From Parelaphostrongylus tenuis (lineage: Eukaryota; Nematoda; Chromadorea; Rhabditida; Metastrongylidae), in assembly GCA_019055375.1 (NCBI GenBank), contig JAHQIW010005497.1, forward strand, positions 170,465 through 234,464: a DNA stretch of 64,000 nt. Reading direction: 5' to 3'. A program made the position numbers and the translations under genes. Positions 34,201 to 38,630 of the stretch are shown piece by piece (the first letter of the stretch is position 1; each line of letters starts with the position of its first letter). The notes beneath the pieces were generated by a model. The model saw nothing but the letters and a program-made list of their open reading frames with translations, did no database searches and was not told the origin of the DNA.

Positions 34201-34870
34201 GTTAGTGTTGTTTAATTCGTTCGTTAAATAGTTAGGAAGGTAATCTCGCTTACTTGATCCTTTGAACTCAGAACATTTTTTTGTGTTTGCAGTCATGAAG
34301 GGAATATCTATCGTATGCAGAGAGACTGGTATTGAGCTGTTCGAATCGCGTTAATTGCTGATTTCAGTTTGAATGGACGACTACACTGTTCAATCTTTTC
34401 GGAACCGTGGACCCACGGCCTTTGCATCTCCAGACTCCAGCGTGCTGCATCTAACAAGGGTATGCTGGAGGTTAGAGATGTAGGGAAGGTGGGACAGACC
34501 GTCCAGAAATGCCAGGTAGAGATGCAGAGGTCGTGGGTCACGGTCCCGAAAGGTTAAGCGCTGTTGAAACATTACTGTGTGCTCAACTATATAATACTAC
34601 GGTCAAAAGTACATGAAGATTTGTGGGAACCATATCAATAAATTTAGTGGGGAAATTAGAGGTTAATTCAAAAGTAGTGCGCTGAATACTTTTTCTGATG
34701 AATTATTCCAATTCAGCGAAAAATCAGCAGGCTAGCCATTATTATAGAAAAAAGATCGTTCTTGGTTGCAGGTTTCTGAATCTCGAACGGCCGACAGTTC
34801 GTTGGACATTGACACCGATCAACTGATTGACGTGAATCTAGACGTAGATCCTACCATGTTCTTGCTTTAA
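85..34870 (+). CDS. nurf-1: NURF-1/BPTF chromatin-remodelling subunit, whole locus (5' end outside window)
   Basis: This is the large scaffold and histone-reader subunit of the nuclear NURF (ISWI) remodelling complex. Domain order matches BPTF: acidic N-terminus, DDT, PHD1, conserved middle, linker, coiled coil, PHD2, PHD3, bromodomain. About 57 exons were traced; nearly all agree in splice phase and end in good donors, and their coordinates are given in the block entries below. The first exon begins at an acceptor (TTTCAG at 79-84) in phase 2, so at least one upstream exon is missing. The stop is TAA at 34,868. Introns are mostly 45-100 nt, but several are 2-4 kb and filled with repeats. About twelve exons need a single-base change at a mononucleotide run to stay in frame. 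C. elegans nurf-1 is known to make separate N- and C-terminal isoforms, and the exon structure here allows the same. Identity of the locus is near certain; individual weak exons are less so. Confidence 0.95.
636..690. repeat. AT/CA microsatellite in nurf-1 intron
   Basis: Alternating TA with interspersed CA and GA steps, about 55 bp. Simple repeat with no coding content. Confidence 0.9.
2290..4270 (+). CDS. nurf-1: nurf-1 exons 2290-2409, 3302-3463, 4051-4127, 4205-4270: DDT region
   Basis: These exons give the DDT domain and its C-terminal extension, which in BPTF-type proteins contacts ISWI and DNA. Diagnostic segments are IPPLELPESSKDIPIPSEY, LRLSPFIFEDFCAAL and IHIVLLRM, all collinear with BPTF. 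Exon 4051-4127 carries CLEPMTYAE, matching the BPTF segment IDGMTWPEV. Exon 4205-4270 continues with VLRQYL and DPNVPPEVMEAVQ. Two frame breaks lie in A/T runs: AAAA at 4075-4078 seems one base short and TTTT at 4221-4224 one base long; with those changes every phase agrees. Donors at 4128 (GTTCTT) and 4271 (GTTCAA) are atypical. Introns 2410-3301 and 3464-4050 contain tRNA-derived repeats (about 2960-3215, 3580-3740 and 3800-3960). Confidence 0.9.
4330..4611 (+). CDS. nurf-1: nurf-1 exons 4330-4393 and 4468-4611: first PHD finger
   Basis: Exon 4330-4393 encodes YRFLYSNEYKRVIVANNGRIE, the helix just before PHD1 in BPTF. Exon 4468-4611 is a PHD zinc finger with the C4-H-C3 pattern visible once frame is kept: CRSC, LLMCSTC, FHPTC, WICELC. 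This finger is the N-terminal PHD of BPTF-family proteins, distinct from the C-terminal H3K4me3 reader. Three frame breaks occur within this one exon: AAAA at 4475-4478, TTTTT at 4536-4540 and AAA at 4569-4571, each apparently one base too long. All zinc ligands survive in the three frames, which argues for sequence error rather than a dead exon. The donor at 4612 is GTATAA. Confidence 0.88.
4673..6543 (+). CDS. nurf-1: nurf-1 exons following PHD1, 4673-6543
   Basis: Exon 4673-4800 (MEPIGRDRHGRFYWFGRE) and exon 5749-5890 (LRYYSTAPQFYQLVKRMD) match BPTF HEPIGYDRSRRKYWF and IWYYSTKVQLAELIDCLD, the conserved block after PHD1. Later exons are 5950-6058, 6148-6256 (acidic helix DFKEESDLEEAFFPHYY), 6337-6387 and 6433-6543; all join in phase. 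A 38-nt exon at 4842-4879 would supply the phase needed between 4800 and 5749, but its donor (GTCCTA) is weak. TTTT at 4693-4696 appears one base short and TTTT at 6339-6342 one base long. Intron 4880-5748 holds a tRNA-derived SINE at about 5045-5325. The last three exons have little recognisable similarity and rest on phase, splice sites and openness. Confidence 0.8.
5045..5325 (+). mobile_element. tRNA-derived SINE (family 1), degenerate copy
   Basis: The head carries an A-box-like GGGACAGTGGTAAG and a B-box-like region, then the family body (CATCCCTCTAGG) and the tail GAATGCATGGC...GATCAACCGAGTGC. Several short open stretches here belong to the repeat, not to nurf-1. Confidence 0.75.
6735..6860. 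repeat. TG/TA-rich microsatellite
   Basis: Imperfect mixture of TA, CA and TG dinucleotides (ACATGTGTACATACG-like units) over about 125 bp inside a nurf-1 intron. Confidence 0.85.
7020..7235. repeat. tRNA-like foldback element (family 2), with poly-G run
   Basis: It contains GTGGTAGTGCAGTGATCAGCA (A-box region) and CGGGTTCGAATCCCACC (T-arm/B-box), followed by AAAGTTTTGCCA. A run of nine or more G stands at about 7065. Same family as 18,590, 44,640 and 50,500. Confidence 0.7.
7635..7918 (+). CDS. nurf-1: nurf-1 exons 7635-7728 and 7789-7918
   Basis: Exon 7635-7728 encodes SEECPSKLFRMGCTPNDTAF and exon 7789-7918 encodes HPVTRKKMIDKKKYLCSKFS and MEDGEWAFE. They align with the BPTF stretch YFKLGQEGKYRVYHNQY and the following HDKRRHLAHKFCL..GEFKW. 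Phases agree at both ends: a codon split G/AA with the exon ending at 6543, and AC/T between the two exons. The second exon ends in phase 0 at GTAGAT and joins the exon at 10,743 across a 2.8-kb intron. That intron contains a mariner-type MITE and other repeats. The intron before (6544-7634) contains a TG/TA-rich microsatellite (6735-6860) and a tRNA-like foldback repeat (about 7020-7235). Confidence 0.9.
8015..8425. mobile_element. mariner-type MITE
   Basis: The left end is TTGGGTCGGCAAGAAAATTT; the right end, read on the minus strand, is TCAGGTTGGCAAAAAAATTT. The similarity continues inward on both sides (TTTTTGTTGATTATTTTT). TA dinucleotides flank both ends, as expected for Tc1/mariner target duplication. 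The interior, about 360 bp, holds a second inverted repeat (AAACGATTGTTGATGC) but no transposase. Non-autonomous; it sits in the 7.9-10.7-kb nurf-1 intron. Confidence 0.85.
8440..8520. repeat. dispersed repeat with TTTTGAGCC and CTCATCAGTAG
   Basis: The same two words at similar spacing recur at 9,745-9,850, 9,965-10,020, 17,250-17,360 (opposite strand) and 29,178-29,290. No coding content; class unknown, possibly a retroelement end. Confidence 0.55.
10385..10675 (+). mobile_element. tRNA-derived SINE (family 1)
   Basis: GTGGCGCAGTGGTTTGAGG head, GATTCGATCCTGCGCTC B-box, CGGGGTCGG body and a terminal GTGCATCC...CTCGTTAACACCGAGACC tail. Confidence 0.8.
10743..11550 (+). CDS. nurf-1: nurf-1 exons 10743-10889, 10985-11196, 11258-11347, 11455-11550: conserved middle block
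   Basis: This is the best-conserved part of the N-terminal half. The exon at 10,743 encodes WSLAKGHNLYGSERL and KIPVDLMQRKWRDAL; the exon at 10,985 encodes LLLRLECGMRRTLFLPQWW and NNLGHTRLTRTT. These correspond to BPTF WNGSVHGSKVL.. and WREFLGHTRLHRMTS. The exon at 11,258 (VVVKHTKFPQGISREL) and that at 11,455 (YRLYGRGDLGGWIWISRTL) match KYTFPVKHQVW and YRVTGYGGWSWISKTH. A charged helix (RERLMKEAQRRKKDEE) ends the second exon. TTTTT at 11,271-11,275 seems one base short, the only correction needed. Donors and acceptors are canonical. Confidence 0.95.
11634..12551 (+). CDS. nurf-1: nurf-1 exons 11634-11779, 11862-11965, 12028-12193, 12259-12390, 12452-12551
   Basis: A basic helix (ITKRKSRRLETIVSRLMDW) leads into a short Cys/His-containing segment (GQCHPPGCRSD) and then an acidic linker. 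Exon 12,028-12,193 encodes LPDVNKFVSRGSKRTSIFVI, matching BPTF LPSYRKFVTKSSKKSIFVL. Exon 12,259-12,390 (LRQLAKTGGRKAIYIPSFS, QYWNYPAPRPCFDLCW) and exon 12,452-12,551 (LQSVALQLRILWASVRWMD) match KLARKGGIREVPYFNY, WPYPSPRPTFGITW and LAGVSLMLRLLWASLRWDD. All phases agree without any correction. The following intron (12,552-14,753) contains tRNA-derived repeats on both strands. Confidence 0.95.
13540..13820 (-). mobile_element. tRNA-derived SINE (family 1), minus strand
   Basis: Reverse complement of the family: GACCTCGTGTGCGACGCAGA at the head and GGGATGCGCCATGCATTCG at the tail. Lies in nurf-1 intron 12,552-14,753. Confidence 0.85.
14754..15343 (+). CDS. nurf-1: nurf-1 exons 14754-14851, 14929-15029, 15084-15186, 15264-15343
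   Basis: Exon 14,754-14,851 encodes DPDRRVVIHYPDRDERQRIS, aligning with the BPTF segment around KRRDVGPYGIRSEY. Exon 15,084-15,186 encodes VSHIKEEWVDGVDLKLYEI, matching VIIETWVAEEELELWEIRAF. Exon 15,264-15,343 continues with DYWKAYNNRPTTSNRQS. Exon 14,929 has two possible donors giving the same phase: GTTGTT at 15,030 or GTGAAA at 15,009. The second would drop a short basic patch (SERERRR), so two splice forms are possible. Otherwise phases agree. This block ends the part that can be aligned collinearly with BPTF before the low-complexity linker. Confidence 0.92.
15445..16195 (+). CDS. nurf-1: nurf-1 exons 15445-15623, 15693-15923, 16004-16077, 16121-16195: linker
   Basis: Exon 15,445-15,623 is Ser/Thr/Asn-rich and ends in a basic patch (ERKRKPSRRE). 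Exon 15,693-15,923 has a very acidic, Tyr-rich stretch (DYEYYGFDDDFDDEDDYD) and then a basic, Ser-rich one. The 15,624-15,692 interval is also open in frame and could be retained, but GTGCGT...CCAG makes a phase-0 intron. Exons 16,004-16,077 and 16,121-16,195 each need one base removed from a run (T run at 16,027-16,032, GGGGG at 16,135-16,139), after which the second ends PRQKLVVVPTHRYLK. No domain is recognised here. The next exon is 4 kb away beyond the tRNA-Cys and repeat-filled intron. Confidence 0.78.
16355..16665 (+). mobile_element. tRNA-derived SINE (family 1), well preserved copy
   Basis: About 310 bp. The head GTGGCGCAGTGGTTAGAGG supplies an A-box and GGTTCGATCTC a B-box. The body has CCATCCCTCCGGGGTCGG and TGTCTGGGAGGATAAGCAGC; the tail ends GGATTGATTAACGCCGAGAG. 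The best example of the family in the window. Confidence 0.88.
17850..17921 (-). pseudogene. tRNA-Cys relic (first of three)
   Basis: Aligned with the intact tRNA-Cys at 18,050 it keeps GACAGTGCATTCGAGTGCAGT and the T-arm area GTTCAGCTCCGC, but the acceptor stem and anticodon arm are broken. The T-arm block (GGAGCTGAAC on the + strand at 17,861) lies exactly 200 bp before that of the intact gene. Confidence 0.75.
18050..18121 (-). tRNA. tRNA-Cys (GCA)
   Basis: The minus strand gives a full cloverleaf: acceptor GGGGGTA pairing with TGCCCCC, D-arm GCTC-AGTGGCA-GAGC, anticodon loop CTGCAGA with anticodon GCA, and T-loop TTCAACT. The discriminator base is U. The 72-nt length has no intron, and internal A and B boxes are intact. 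It lies antisense inside the 16,196-20,210 intron of nurf-1. Two decayed copies flank it at 200-bp spacing. Confidence 0.93.
18250..18327 (-). pseudogene. tRNA-Cys relic (third copy)
   Basis: It keeps the 3' half (CTCAACTCCGCGTGCCCCCT) but has a small internal duplication in the anticodon arm (CGACTCGACTGCAG), and the 5' acceptor strand no longer pairs. Its T-arm block starts at 18,261, exactly 200 bp after that of the intact gene. Confidence 0.82.
18590..18720 (+). repeat. tRNA-like foldback element (family 2)
   Basis: Core GTAGTGCACGGGTTAGAGCA and CGGGTTCGAGTCCTGC, followed by AAAGTTTTACACATCACTCT, the family's terminal inverted-repeat arm. Confidence 0.75.
18965..19370. repeat. two direct half-copies of a foldback MITE
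   Basis: Both 18,967 and 19,287 begin CAATATGCCT and carry TTGAGCCACGCATGT then GAGGGCTGACTTA. A complete element with opposing arms is at 23,686-23,845. Confidence 0.7.
19915..20185 (+). mobile_element. tRNA-derived SINE (family 1)
   Basis: GTGGCAGAGGTGCTC head, GGTTCGATCCCGCG B-box, TTGTCTGGGAGGAAAGCAGC body, AATGCATGTAGCATTCC tail. It ends just before the nurf-1 acceptor at 20,210. Confidence 0.85.
20211..21770 (+). CDS. nurf-1: nurf-1 exons 20211-20407, 20531-20636, 20717-20832, 20905-20983, 21046-21207, 21338-21379, 21494-21564, 21692-21770
   Basis: Eight exons with matching phases encode a long disordered linker rich in Arg, Val, Pro and Ser. Repeated RVV- or RTRVV-like motifs occur (SARTRVVHRSPAVV, TPTRVVMPARPAPRVVRTGY), together with MVRRSDGTTQFLRQIPQHS. 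No folded domain is recognised; BPTF has a long low-complexity, Gln-rich linker at the equivalent place. Donors are mostly canonical; that at 20,637 is GTTCGT, as in the first exon. The final exon ends in phase 0 (GTCAGT donor at 21,771), which can join either the terminal exon at 21,923 or the exon at 24,869. The intron 21,565-21,691 contains a copy of a short coding segment of the terminal exon (see findings). Confidence 0.88.
21923..22096 (+). CDS. nurf-1: nurf-1 alternative terminal exon (short N-terminal isoform)
   Basis: Acceptor CTATTCAG at 21,915-21,922 opens a phase-0 exon encoding NSHRVYYVKNPIATPSRVV, then an acidic tail with EEIVLDNGDQ, ending at TGA 22,094-22,096. It joins the preceding exon in phase. 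An alternative acceptor (GTAG before 21,891) is also in frame and would lengthen the exon slightly. An AATAAA lies 434 nt past the stop. A protein ending here would contain DDT and PHD1 but neither the C-terminal PHD fingers nor the bromodomain. C. elegans nurf-1 is known to make an N-terminal isoform of this kind, so this is probably a real isoform end rather than a chance stop. Confidence 0.75.
   Translation, partial: NSHRVYYVKNPIATPSRVVLAPASVKTDEHEEIVLDNGDQVVDAGEIEDHTQPQHPS
22530..22535 (+). other. nurf-1: AATAAA polyadenylation signal for the short nurf-1 isoform
   Basis: A canonical AATAAA hexamer stands in AT-rich sequence downstream of the TGA at 22,094. No gene-like sequence lies between. 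Position and context fit a cleavage signal, but without transcript data this is an inference. Confidence 0.5.
22800..23130. mobile_element. foldback MITE (family Y) with a 13-G run at the centre
   Basis: The left arm GGACCCATAACCTCTGCATC and the right arm GGTGCAGAGGCCGTGGGTCC are inverted copies, with further matching inside (GTCTGCTCCACGTTCTC against GAGAATGTGGGGCAGA). Related copies stand at 31,640-31,875 and 34,385-34,555. The 176-codon open frame on the minus strand is a by-product of the palindrome. Confidence 0.8.
23205..23445 (+). mobile_element. tRNA-derived SINE (family 1), degenerate
   Basis: It retains CCCTTCATCCCCCGAGG, ACTTGTCTGGGAAATAACAG and the tail GAATGCATGCCGCATC...GGATTGATCAACACCG. 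Confidence 0.75.
23686..23845. mobile_element. short MITE with about 35-bp terminal inverted repeats
   Basis: It begins CAATATGCCTAACAATCG and TTTTGAGCCACGCAT; it ends with the inverted copy ATGCGTGGCTCAAAAATGAT then TGCTAAGCATATTG. The interior is 90 bp and non-coding. Half-copies are at 18,965-19,370. Confidence 0.85.
24869..26241 (+). CDS. nurf-1: nurf-1 exons 24869-25031, 25118-25280, 25909-26012, 26078-26241: start of C-terminal half, coiled coil
   Basis: Exon 24,869-25,031 encodes WKSTLRYLNRPYRFDFENN and a charged helix (ERAIAEAIAREEELMRQEEA). Exon 25,118-25,280 encodes NEFLFVGALISQRTPSLVI, with AAA at 25,184-25,186 apparently one base short. Exon 25,909-26,012 encodes MQVCRWDKQFSWYKNLVS. 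Exon 26,078-26,241 is a basic coiled coil (NQKESELSERIDRLRKEINK, then RTRMENEAEDL), equivalent to the long charged helix of BPTF upstream of its C-terminal PHD. The first acceptor (AAATCAG) is phase 0 and compatible with the exon ending at 21,770. A separate C-terminal transcript starting in 22.5-24.8 kb is equally possible; I could not identify its start. A SINE occupies about 25,305-25,575. Confidence 0.88.
25305..25575 (+). mobile_element. tRNA-derived SINE (family 1)
   Basis: GGAGCAATGGCTAGAGG head, TTGTCTGGTAGGATAACGAG body, GAATGGCGCATCCCTCAG tail. In the nurf-1 intron 25,281-25,908. Confidence 0.8.
26267..26680. mobile_element. large foldback element (family X)
   Basis: Arms of about 120 bp: left AATGAAAAACCGATCTCATC then GCAGCCCCACGTCGCCGG; right, inverted, AATGAAAAACCTATCTCATT then ACAGCCCCGCGTCGGCCGG. 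No transposase inside. A second copy with a longer interior is at 27,478-28,275. Confidence 0.85.
26848..27005 (+). mobile_element. tRNA-derived SINE (family 1), 5' part only
   Basis: GATTCGATTCCGAACCCAGG B-box, CCCGTCCCTTCGGGG and GGGCACCAGACTTGTCTCAG; the tail is missing. Confidence 0.7.
27303..29567 (+). CDS. nurf-1: nurf-1 exons 27303-27424, 28385-28492, 29464-29567: linker with AT-hook-like motif
   Basis: Exon 27,303-27,424 encodes KVINPAEISLGGDAVIWTDK. Exon 28,385-28,492 encodes GKKTPQKRVLDEEELMPHK, then an acidic stretch. Exon 29,464-29,567 contains PKRGRPLERAKR, an AT-hook-like core (RGRP flanked by basic residues), which would bind AT-rich minor groove. The first two join in phase with their neighbours. 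The third ends at GTTAGT with two bases over, while the following PHD exon at 32,051 begins in phase 0, so a small exon is missing or a base is wrong here. Intervening introns hold two arms of a large foldback element (27,478-28,275) and an RTE fragment (29,870-30,615). Confidence 0.82.
27478..28275. mobile_element. large foldback element (family X), second copy
   Basis: Left arm AATGAAAAACCGAGCTCATT and right arm, inverted, AGATGAAAAACCGATCTCAT, with inner matches CGACGTCGCCGG and CGCGGCGCTGTAG. The interior, about 500 bp, is non-coding. Lies in the nurf-1 intron 27,425-28,384. Confidence 0.8.
29870..30615 (+). mobile_element. RTE-type non-LTR retrotransposon, 3' end of reverse transcriptase
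   Basis: It encodes SSYVYLGREINMMNDLAPEL, TYAAETWSLRKQDERSLAVI, AVERSMLGVSRISQMR and, after a frame change, VTDWIPRDIKSSTGRPPTRW with SDFFTKSLEERYD. This is the C-terminal part of an RTE reverse transcriptase. It is 5'-truncated and broken by frameshifts, so inactive. It sits in the same orientation inside the nurf-1 intron 29,568-32,050. Two shorter related fragments are at 43,345-43,620 and 56,530-57,170. Confidence 0.92.
30710..31300. repeat. two SINE family-1 fragments, head (+) then complete minus-strand copy
   Basis: 30,710-30,850 matches the head and body on the + strand (GCGCGCGCTCACCAAGC). 31,080-31,300 is a minus-strand copy (CTGTATCAAGTCAGTGCTGC, GCGCCACATGCGCTCC). Confidence 0.7.
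31640..31875. mobile_element. foldback MITE (family Y)
   Basis: The left arm GGACCTACGGCCTCTGCATC faces the right arm GATGCAGGGGCCGTAGCCCC; inner arms GGACCATCTGCTCCA and TGGAGCAGACCGTCC pair perfectly except at one base. Confidence 0.82.
32051..32386 (+). CDS. nurf-1: nurf-1 exons 32051-32141 and 32207-32386: second PHD finger
   Basis: The finger reads LHCICRTKYNPE, FYVACDNCFRWFHGACIG, WLCRECH, giving the C4-H-C3 zinc ligands. It corresponds to the C-terminal BPTF PHD that reads H3K4me3: of the four aromatic-cage positions, Tyr (KY), Tyr (FY) and Trp (RWF) are kept, while the first Tyr is His. The two exons join cleanly only if the donor is read as AG/GTATGT, so a G seems missing at 32,141-32,142. 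The second exon runs on into the first ligands of the third finger (LFCTCRTPYDN). The zinc-binding pattern is unmistakable. Confidence 0.95.
32481..32759 (+). CDS. nurf-1: nurf-1 exons 32481-32546 and 32649-32759: third PHD finger
   Basis: Continuing from LFCTCRTPYDN in the previous exon, exon 32,481-32,546 gives FYVGCESCEGWFHPRCVGIT and exon 32,649-32,759 gives YICPTCVETQ, completing a second C-terminal PHD finger. The cage positions are Phe, Tyr, Tyr and Trp, so it should still be able to bind a methylated lysine. Human BPTF has one PHD at this place, whereas nematode NURF-1 carries two, so tandem reading of histone tails is possible. Codons split GA/G and AA/A across introns; all donors are canonical. 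A degenerate tRNA-derived SINE follows in the next intron (32,845-33,020). Confidence 0.95.
32845..33020 (+). mobile_element. tRNA-derived SINE (family 1), degenerate
   Basis: GGAAGTATAGCGCAGTGCTC head, AATTCGATCACTTGCCTC B-box, TTGGTAGTAGACTAATTGG body; the tail is lost. Confidence 0.65.
33669..34200 (+). CDS. nurf-1: nurf-1 exons 33669-33799, 33915-34024, 34099-34200: atypical bromodomain
   Basis: Collinear with the BPTF bromodomain: CVANHGMSWPFRQCV (WPF shelf kept), PNYLDVVREPIDLSIIQKRL, HLKDFTADMTRLFENA, YRCAETLEKVFE. The acceptor used for the middle exon is TTCCAG ending at 33,914, because it restores EPIDL; the upstream TTTTAG would add nine residues. At the place where BPTF has NCRYYNPSDSPFYQCAE this protein has NAKLFFARESDVYRCAE, the same length without gaps, so the acetyl-lysine-anchoring Asn is replaced by Phe. 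The fold is probably kept, but canonical acetyl-lysine binding probably is not. All three exons join in phase without correction. Confidence 0.94.
34385..34555. mobile_element. foldback MITE (family Y), compact copy
   Basis: The left arm CTTTTCGGAACCGTGGACCC and the right arm GTGGGTCACGGTCCCGAAAG are inverted, with TTTGCATCTCCAG matching inside. Lies in the last nurf-1 intron. Confidence 0.8.
34772..34870 (+). CDS. nurf-1: nurf-1 terminal exon
   Basis: Acceptor GGTTGCAG at 34,764-34,771 opens a phase-0 exon encoding VSESRTADSSLDIDTDQLID and ending DPTMFLL, TAA at 34,868-34,870. The tail is acidic and Ser/Asp-rich with no known domain. It follows the exon 34,099-34,200 in phase across an intron that contains a foldback repeat (34,385-34,555). 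AT-rich sequence follows the stop with ATAAAA-type variants only, so the poly(A) site is uncertain. Confidence 0.88.
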   Translation, partial: VSESRTADSSLDIDTDQLIDVNLDVDPTMFLL

Positions 34871-37800
34871 CATATTTGGAATGATACAAGTCAAATACAA
34901 TTTGCTTTTGACCGGCATAGTCAATTTTTTCAGAGTTGAATATCATCCCAATTCATAAAATACTTTATAAAATGAAACAAAAATCATCTGTAGACCTCTA
35001 GAGACAACGTTGAAGTTCTCCCATATCTTCTAGATGAAGTGCTGACCTTCTGTGCTGTAATCTCAAATCAACTTTTACTTTTGCTTTGTTTCGTTTCAAA
35101 ATGGAGAGATTATGAACTGCATTCGCTTCTCCCAAGGAAACCAAAGGCCAGCTAACCAGCTGACAAATACAAAACTCCGCTGTCACTTTTGCAAGTCAAT
35201 AATCTTTCCAGAGCTTGTTATGCATTAGAGGTGTTTACTGACGTTAGAAGCATCTCAAGAATTAGCGCACCATTCGGAGAGCGCATGGATGAACTTTCCT
35301 GAATCTTAGCCGGCATTCACAGCGTTTAGCCGGTTTGCGCAGCTCAAATCTTCGGGAACTCTCCCATCTTTGGATTTTTGAGGATTTACATCGACAGTGG
35401 AAGTTAGGTGCTTGGATTACATGGTAGGAAGAACATATGAGGAGAGATGACGAGAAGAACTGTGGAGTGGACTTTAGGAGAATGCAAACATCCTGTTGAT
35501 GCGACGATCCCAACGATTGGCGGCATATTCGTGGCGGATAAAGTCAGCTATCTGCACTAGCAAATAACCATTTGATGAGCACGGAATTACTATTGCGGAC
35601 GTCACCGCGTTTCAAGCGGATTAAGTGGACTACGATTGAGTGGAGGAAAAAAAAAACGAGAATCGTAATGACACCTGTATAATCACTGAAGACAGGCTGT
35701 TCAAGTATTCAAGTGCTTTTGTTTCAACTGGCTGAAACATGTTTCAGTTGTACATATCCGATGTAACAAGAGGATTTCGTGCTGTAGAAGAATGCAACAG
35801 TGTGTCTTAATTCAGCGTCAATGGTTTTCGTTGCTCTGCTCTATCAAGATTCGGTCTTCTTTTAAGAGTTCCGAAAATTTATTCTGATTTTCCCTACATT
35901 GTGGATGAATGATATCTATAGTTGTGGTAATGAGGTTGCGGAAAATACTCCTTGTAATAAATCCATAGCTTATCAACAGAGATGTTGTGGGGAAATCGTC
36001 CATAGGAAGGTGTTCATGGATAACTATTCAGTTCTAACAGGACAGTTGGTATTGGAGAAAGTGTGCACCTTAGGAGTGTGGCTAGTGGAGCGACATAGAA
36101 ATGCCTCTGCCTTTGTGACATAACATCACATTTGGTGTGAATGGTTTTCACAAGCAGTTCCTTGGTTAATAATTTTCATTTGACCAAAGACTCCTAGCTG
36201 CTGTACGGAATGAGAGGATTTCATAACTGTAAGGCAAACACTGTGGTGTCCCTTGTTTTACTTATACAACTCCAATGAATGCTGAGAGCATGCAAATGCA
36301 AGTGAACGGATGTTTTTCCCCTCATGAATCTTATGCGCACCAAAAACATGGAAAGGTTAATAGAAGAACATGGAGCATGCTAGAGTAAGAGAAGCAGATT
36401 TTTTCCAGAATGCAGAAAAGAGCTGTTCTATGGATCGGCTATCACAGTAGTAAATAGGCGGAGTTACGTAAAAACTCCTGGAGTGGCTGGTATGGCATGC
36501 TTAGCTGTTGCAGTGAGCAAAACGAAAATCAGATGTCATGCACTCCTGAGCAAGACCGTAATTGGGCGTCTTGGAGAAAGTCTTTAGGAAACTTGATCCT
36601 TACAACCTATCAAGAGGTTTGAAAATTTGAATTGAAGAAGGAAGTATTGAGGATAATGCTCCTAAAAGACAACGGATTATCAGGCAAAGGTCCTCACATA
36701 AGCCCATTGTATCCTGGCGTTCTCAAACATCTCAGTTATCAATAATCGAGCGATTTGTGAATTTAATTTCAGTGCTTTATTGTTATCACTTTGATCTTAC
36801 TCCTCTCTTGTACAAAATTGTTAATATCTTTCTCTTTAGGTAAAATTGTTAACATCTTTTTCTGTAAATGAAATTGTTGGAAGGACTAATAAATCTTCAT
36901 CATTATGCGAAAGAAATACGTATGTTATTGAAAAGACCTTATCAACGTTATCACATCGAAAGAGCGGTCCAGCTACTGCACGTACAGTTCCGATACCCTT
37001 TGATGATTTCGTCTTGGGTGCCCATGAGAATAGTGTTCAGAAGAAAAGCAGGGTAGACACCATATATCTTCGTGGGGATAGGATTTAAAACATCGTTTCG
37101 ACAATAATTAAGCAGGTTGTTGCTCACCCTCCTCATCTCCAAGGTCTCATCACTAGCTAAGTGTGAATGTCAATGAATCAGAACAGGTAATTTATCACTT
37201 TGCAAAACACTTCAATAAAACAATGTCTGTTGACACAATAGGGTTTTACTGATAGTATAGGTAATGCAGCAAATTATATGAATAACTTGCATAGAATACG
37301 TCTAAGCTCTGAAGACGCTCGGCCGCAGAAACGTCAGCAATCGCACAATAGAACAGAGCTGGTACCAACTTCATGTTACCCAAGGAACACAATTCTCAAG
37401 ATCTACACTTATTGGTTGTCATTTGGTGCATGAAGTAAAACGAAAGCAAAAGTGAGAAAAGAAGCGAGTTCAAGTGTATTTATTCCATGGTCTAGTAATA
37501 TTAATGAATGATCAAGCCTAATAGAGTAAAGTCTGCATCTTAGTATGATAAATCAAGAACGGAAAGAGTTATATCAACCGAATAAACGTCAGACCTCTTC
37601 ACTAGGTCAAAGTTAAACATTTTATGCTCAGTATTTCGACATTTGGATCTCAACAAGTTTGATAGGTAAGGATATGGATTCGAGGCTATCATAAGTAATG
37701 TAGATGCTAATACGTAGATATCTAGTAAAAGACTGGTCTTGTGTGAAGTGACTCTGAGAAAAGGCTAAAGCGTCAACTTCACTTTCGAGGTGAAGCTGTC

Positions 37801-38340
37801 ATTATCTATTCTGCCTCCAGGATAACGTTGCCGTGAAGTAGTTTACCTTTGAAGTGGAGCTGAGACAGTCTAGCCTGCTTTTAAGTCTAGGATGCCGATC
37901 TGTAGTCTGGCTTCGAAACGAGGCTGCCATGTTGTAGCCCGCCTACGAGAAGAGTTAGCTAAACATTTCATACTAAATACCTGATATTTGGATTCCAACA
38001 AGTTTCTAGGAAAGGCTATGACGTTAAAAAGTGTCAGTATATTAGGTGTTAAGATTGGAAGATATTATGCTGAATGTGACCACCTCATTGTTGGTTAAGC
38101 GATATTATTCGTCTCCCTCGGTTATACGTAATCGGATCATTAACACTGCGTGCGCTTCATATTTTGCGAAATAGAAATTATGTTTGTAAGACCTATGCAT
38201 CATCCACAGCATTCGTTACACGCGATGCTAATTGAATGTAAAACAGATATAGAAGTCATGGCGTCAACTTGACAACAGATGATAGTAAGCATCTCTCATG
38301 TAAAAGTAAAAATCACACCAGTTATTATCGTTAAAGCTAA
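34871..38340. other. intergenic sequence, no convincing gene
   Basis: No exon-like conserved reading frame was recognised. 35,899-36,123 (+) has an open stretch with VFMDNY that faintly recalls a transposase, without supporting context. 37,730-37,940 carries degenerate repeats of a GAAGTGGAGCTG/GAGGCTGCCATG word, a minisatellite-like tract. 37,305-37,345 has a hammerhead-like remnant. Confidence 0.5.
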
Positions 38341-38344
38341 GAAG

Positions 38345-38630
38345 GGTAAAACTCTCGGCGCTTATCAATCAATTCCTGGAGAATTCGTCTCAATTTATAC
38401 AGTTTGAGGTGACTTAATCTACAACTGGCCTTAACAGTGACTTGCCCTGGACATACCTATGTATCAAGTCGGTGCCGATACCTTCATAGACAAGTGCTGG
38501 TACCAATTCTGCACCGCGCAAGAATAGAATACTCCGTGAGCATGGCGTGTGGAATCGAACCATCGATCACATATTTGTAGCAGGCACCTCCAAGCTGCCT
38601 CTTAAGCGCCTCTAGCGACATCGTTTGACT
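38345..38630 (-). mobile_element. tRNA-derived SINE (family 1), minus strand
   Basis: Reverse copy: CTCTCGGCGCTTATCAATC tail, TTCATAGACAAGTGCTGGTA body, TGTGGAATCGAACCATCGAT B-box side. Confidence 0.75.

Noticed and set aside
35899..36123. piggyBac-like transposase (VFMDNYSVL)
   Set aside because: A single short D-N-Y resemblance without neighbouring motifs, terminal repeats or TTAA ends.
36846..37088. 80-codon + strand frame
   Set aside because: No motif, no splice context and no similarity to other parts of the window.
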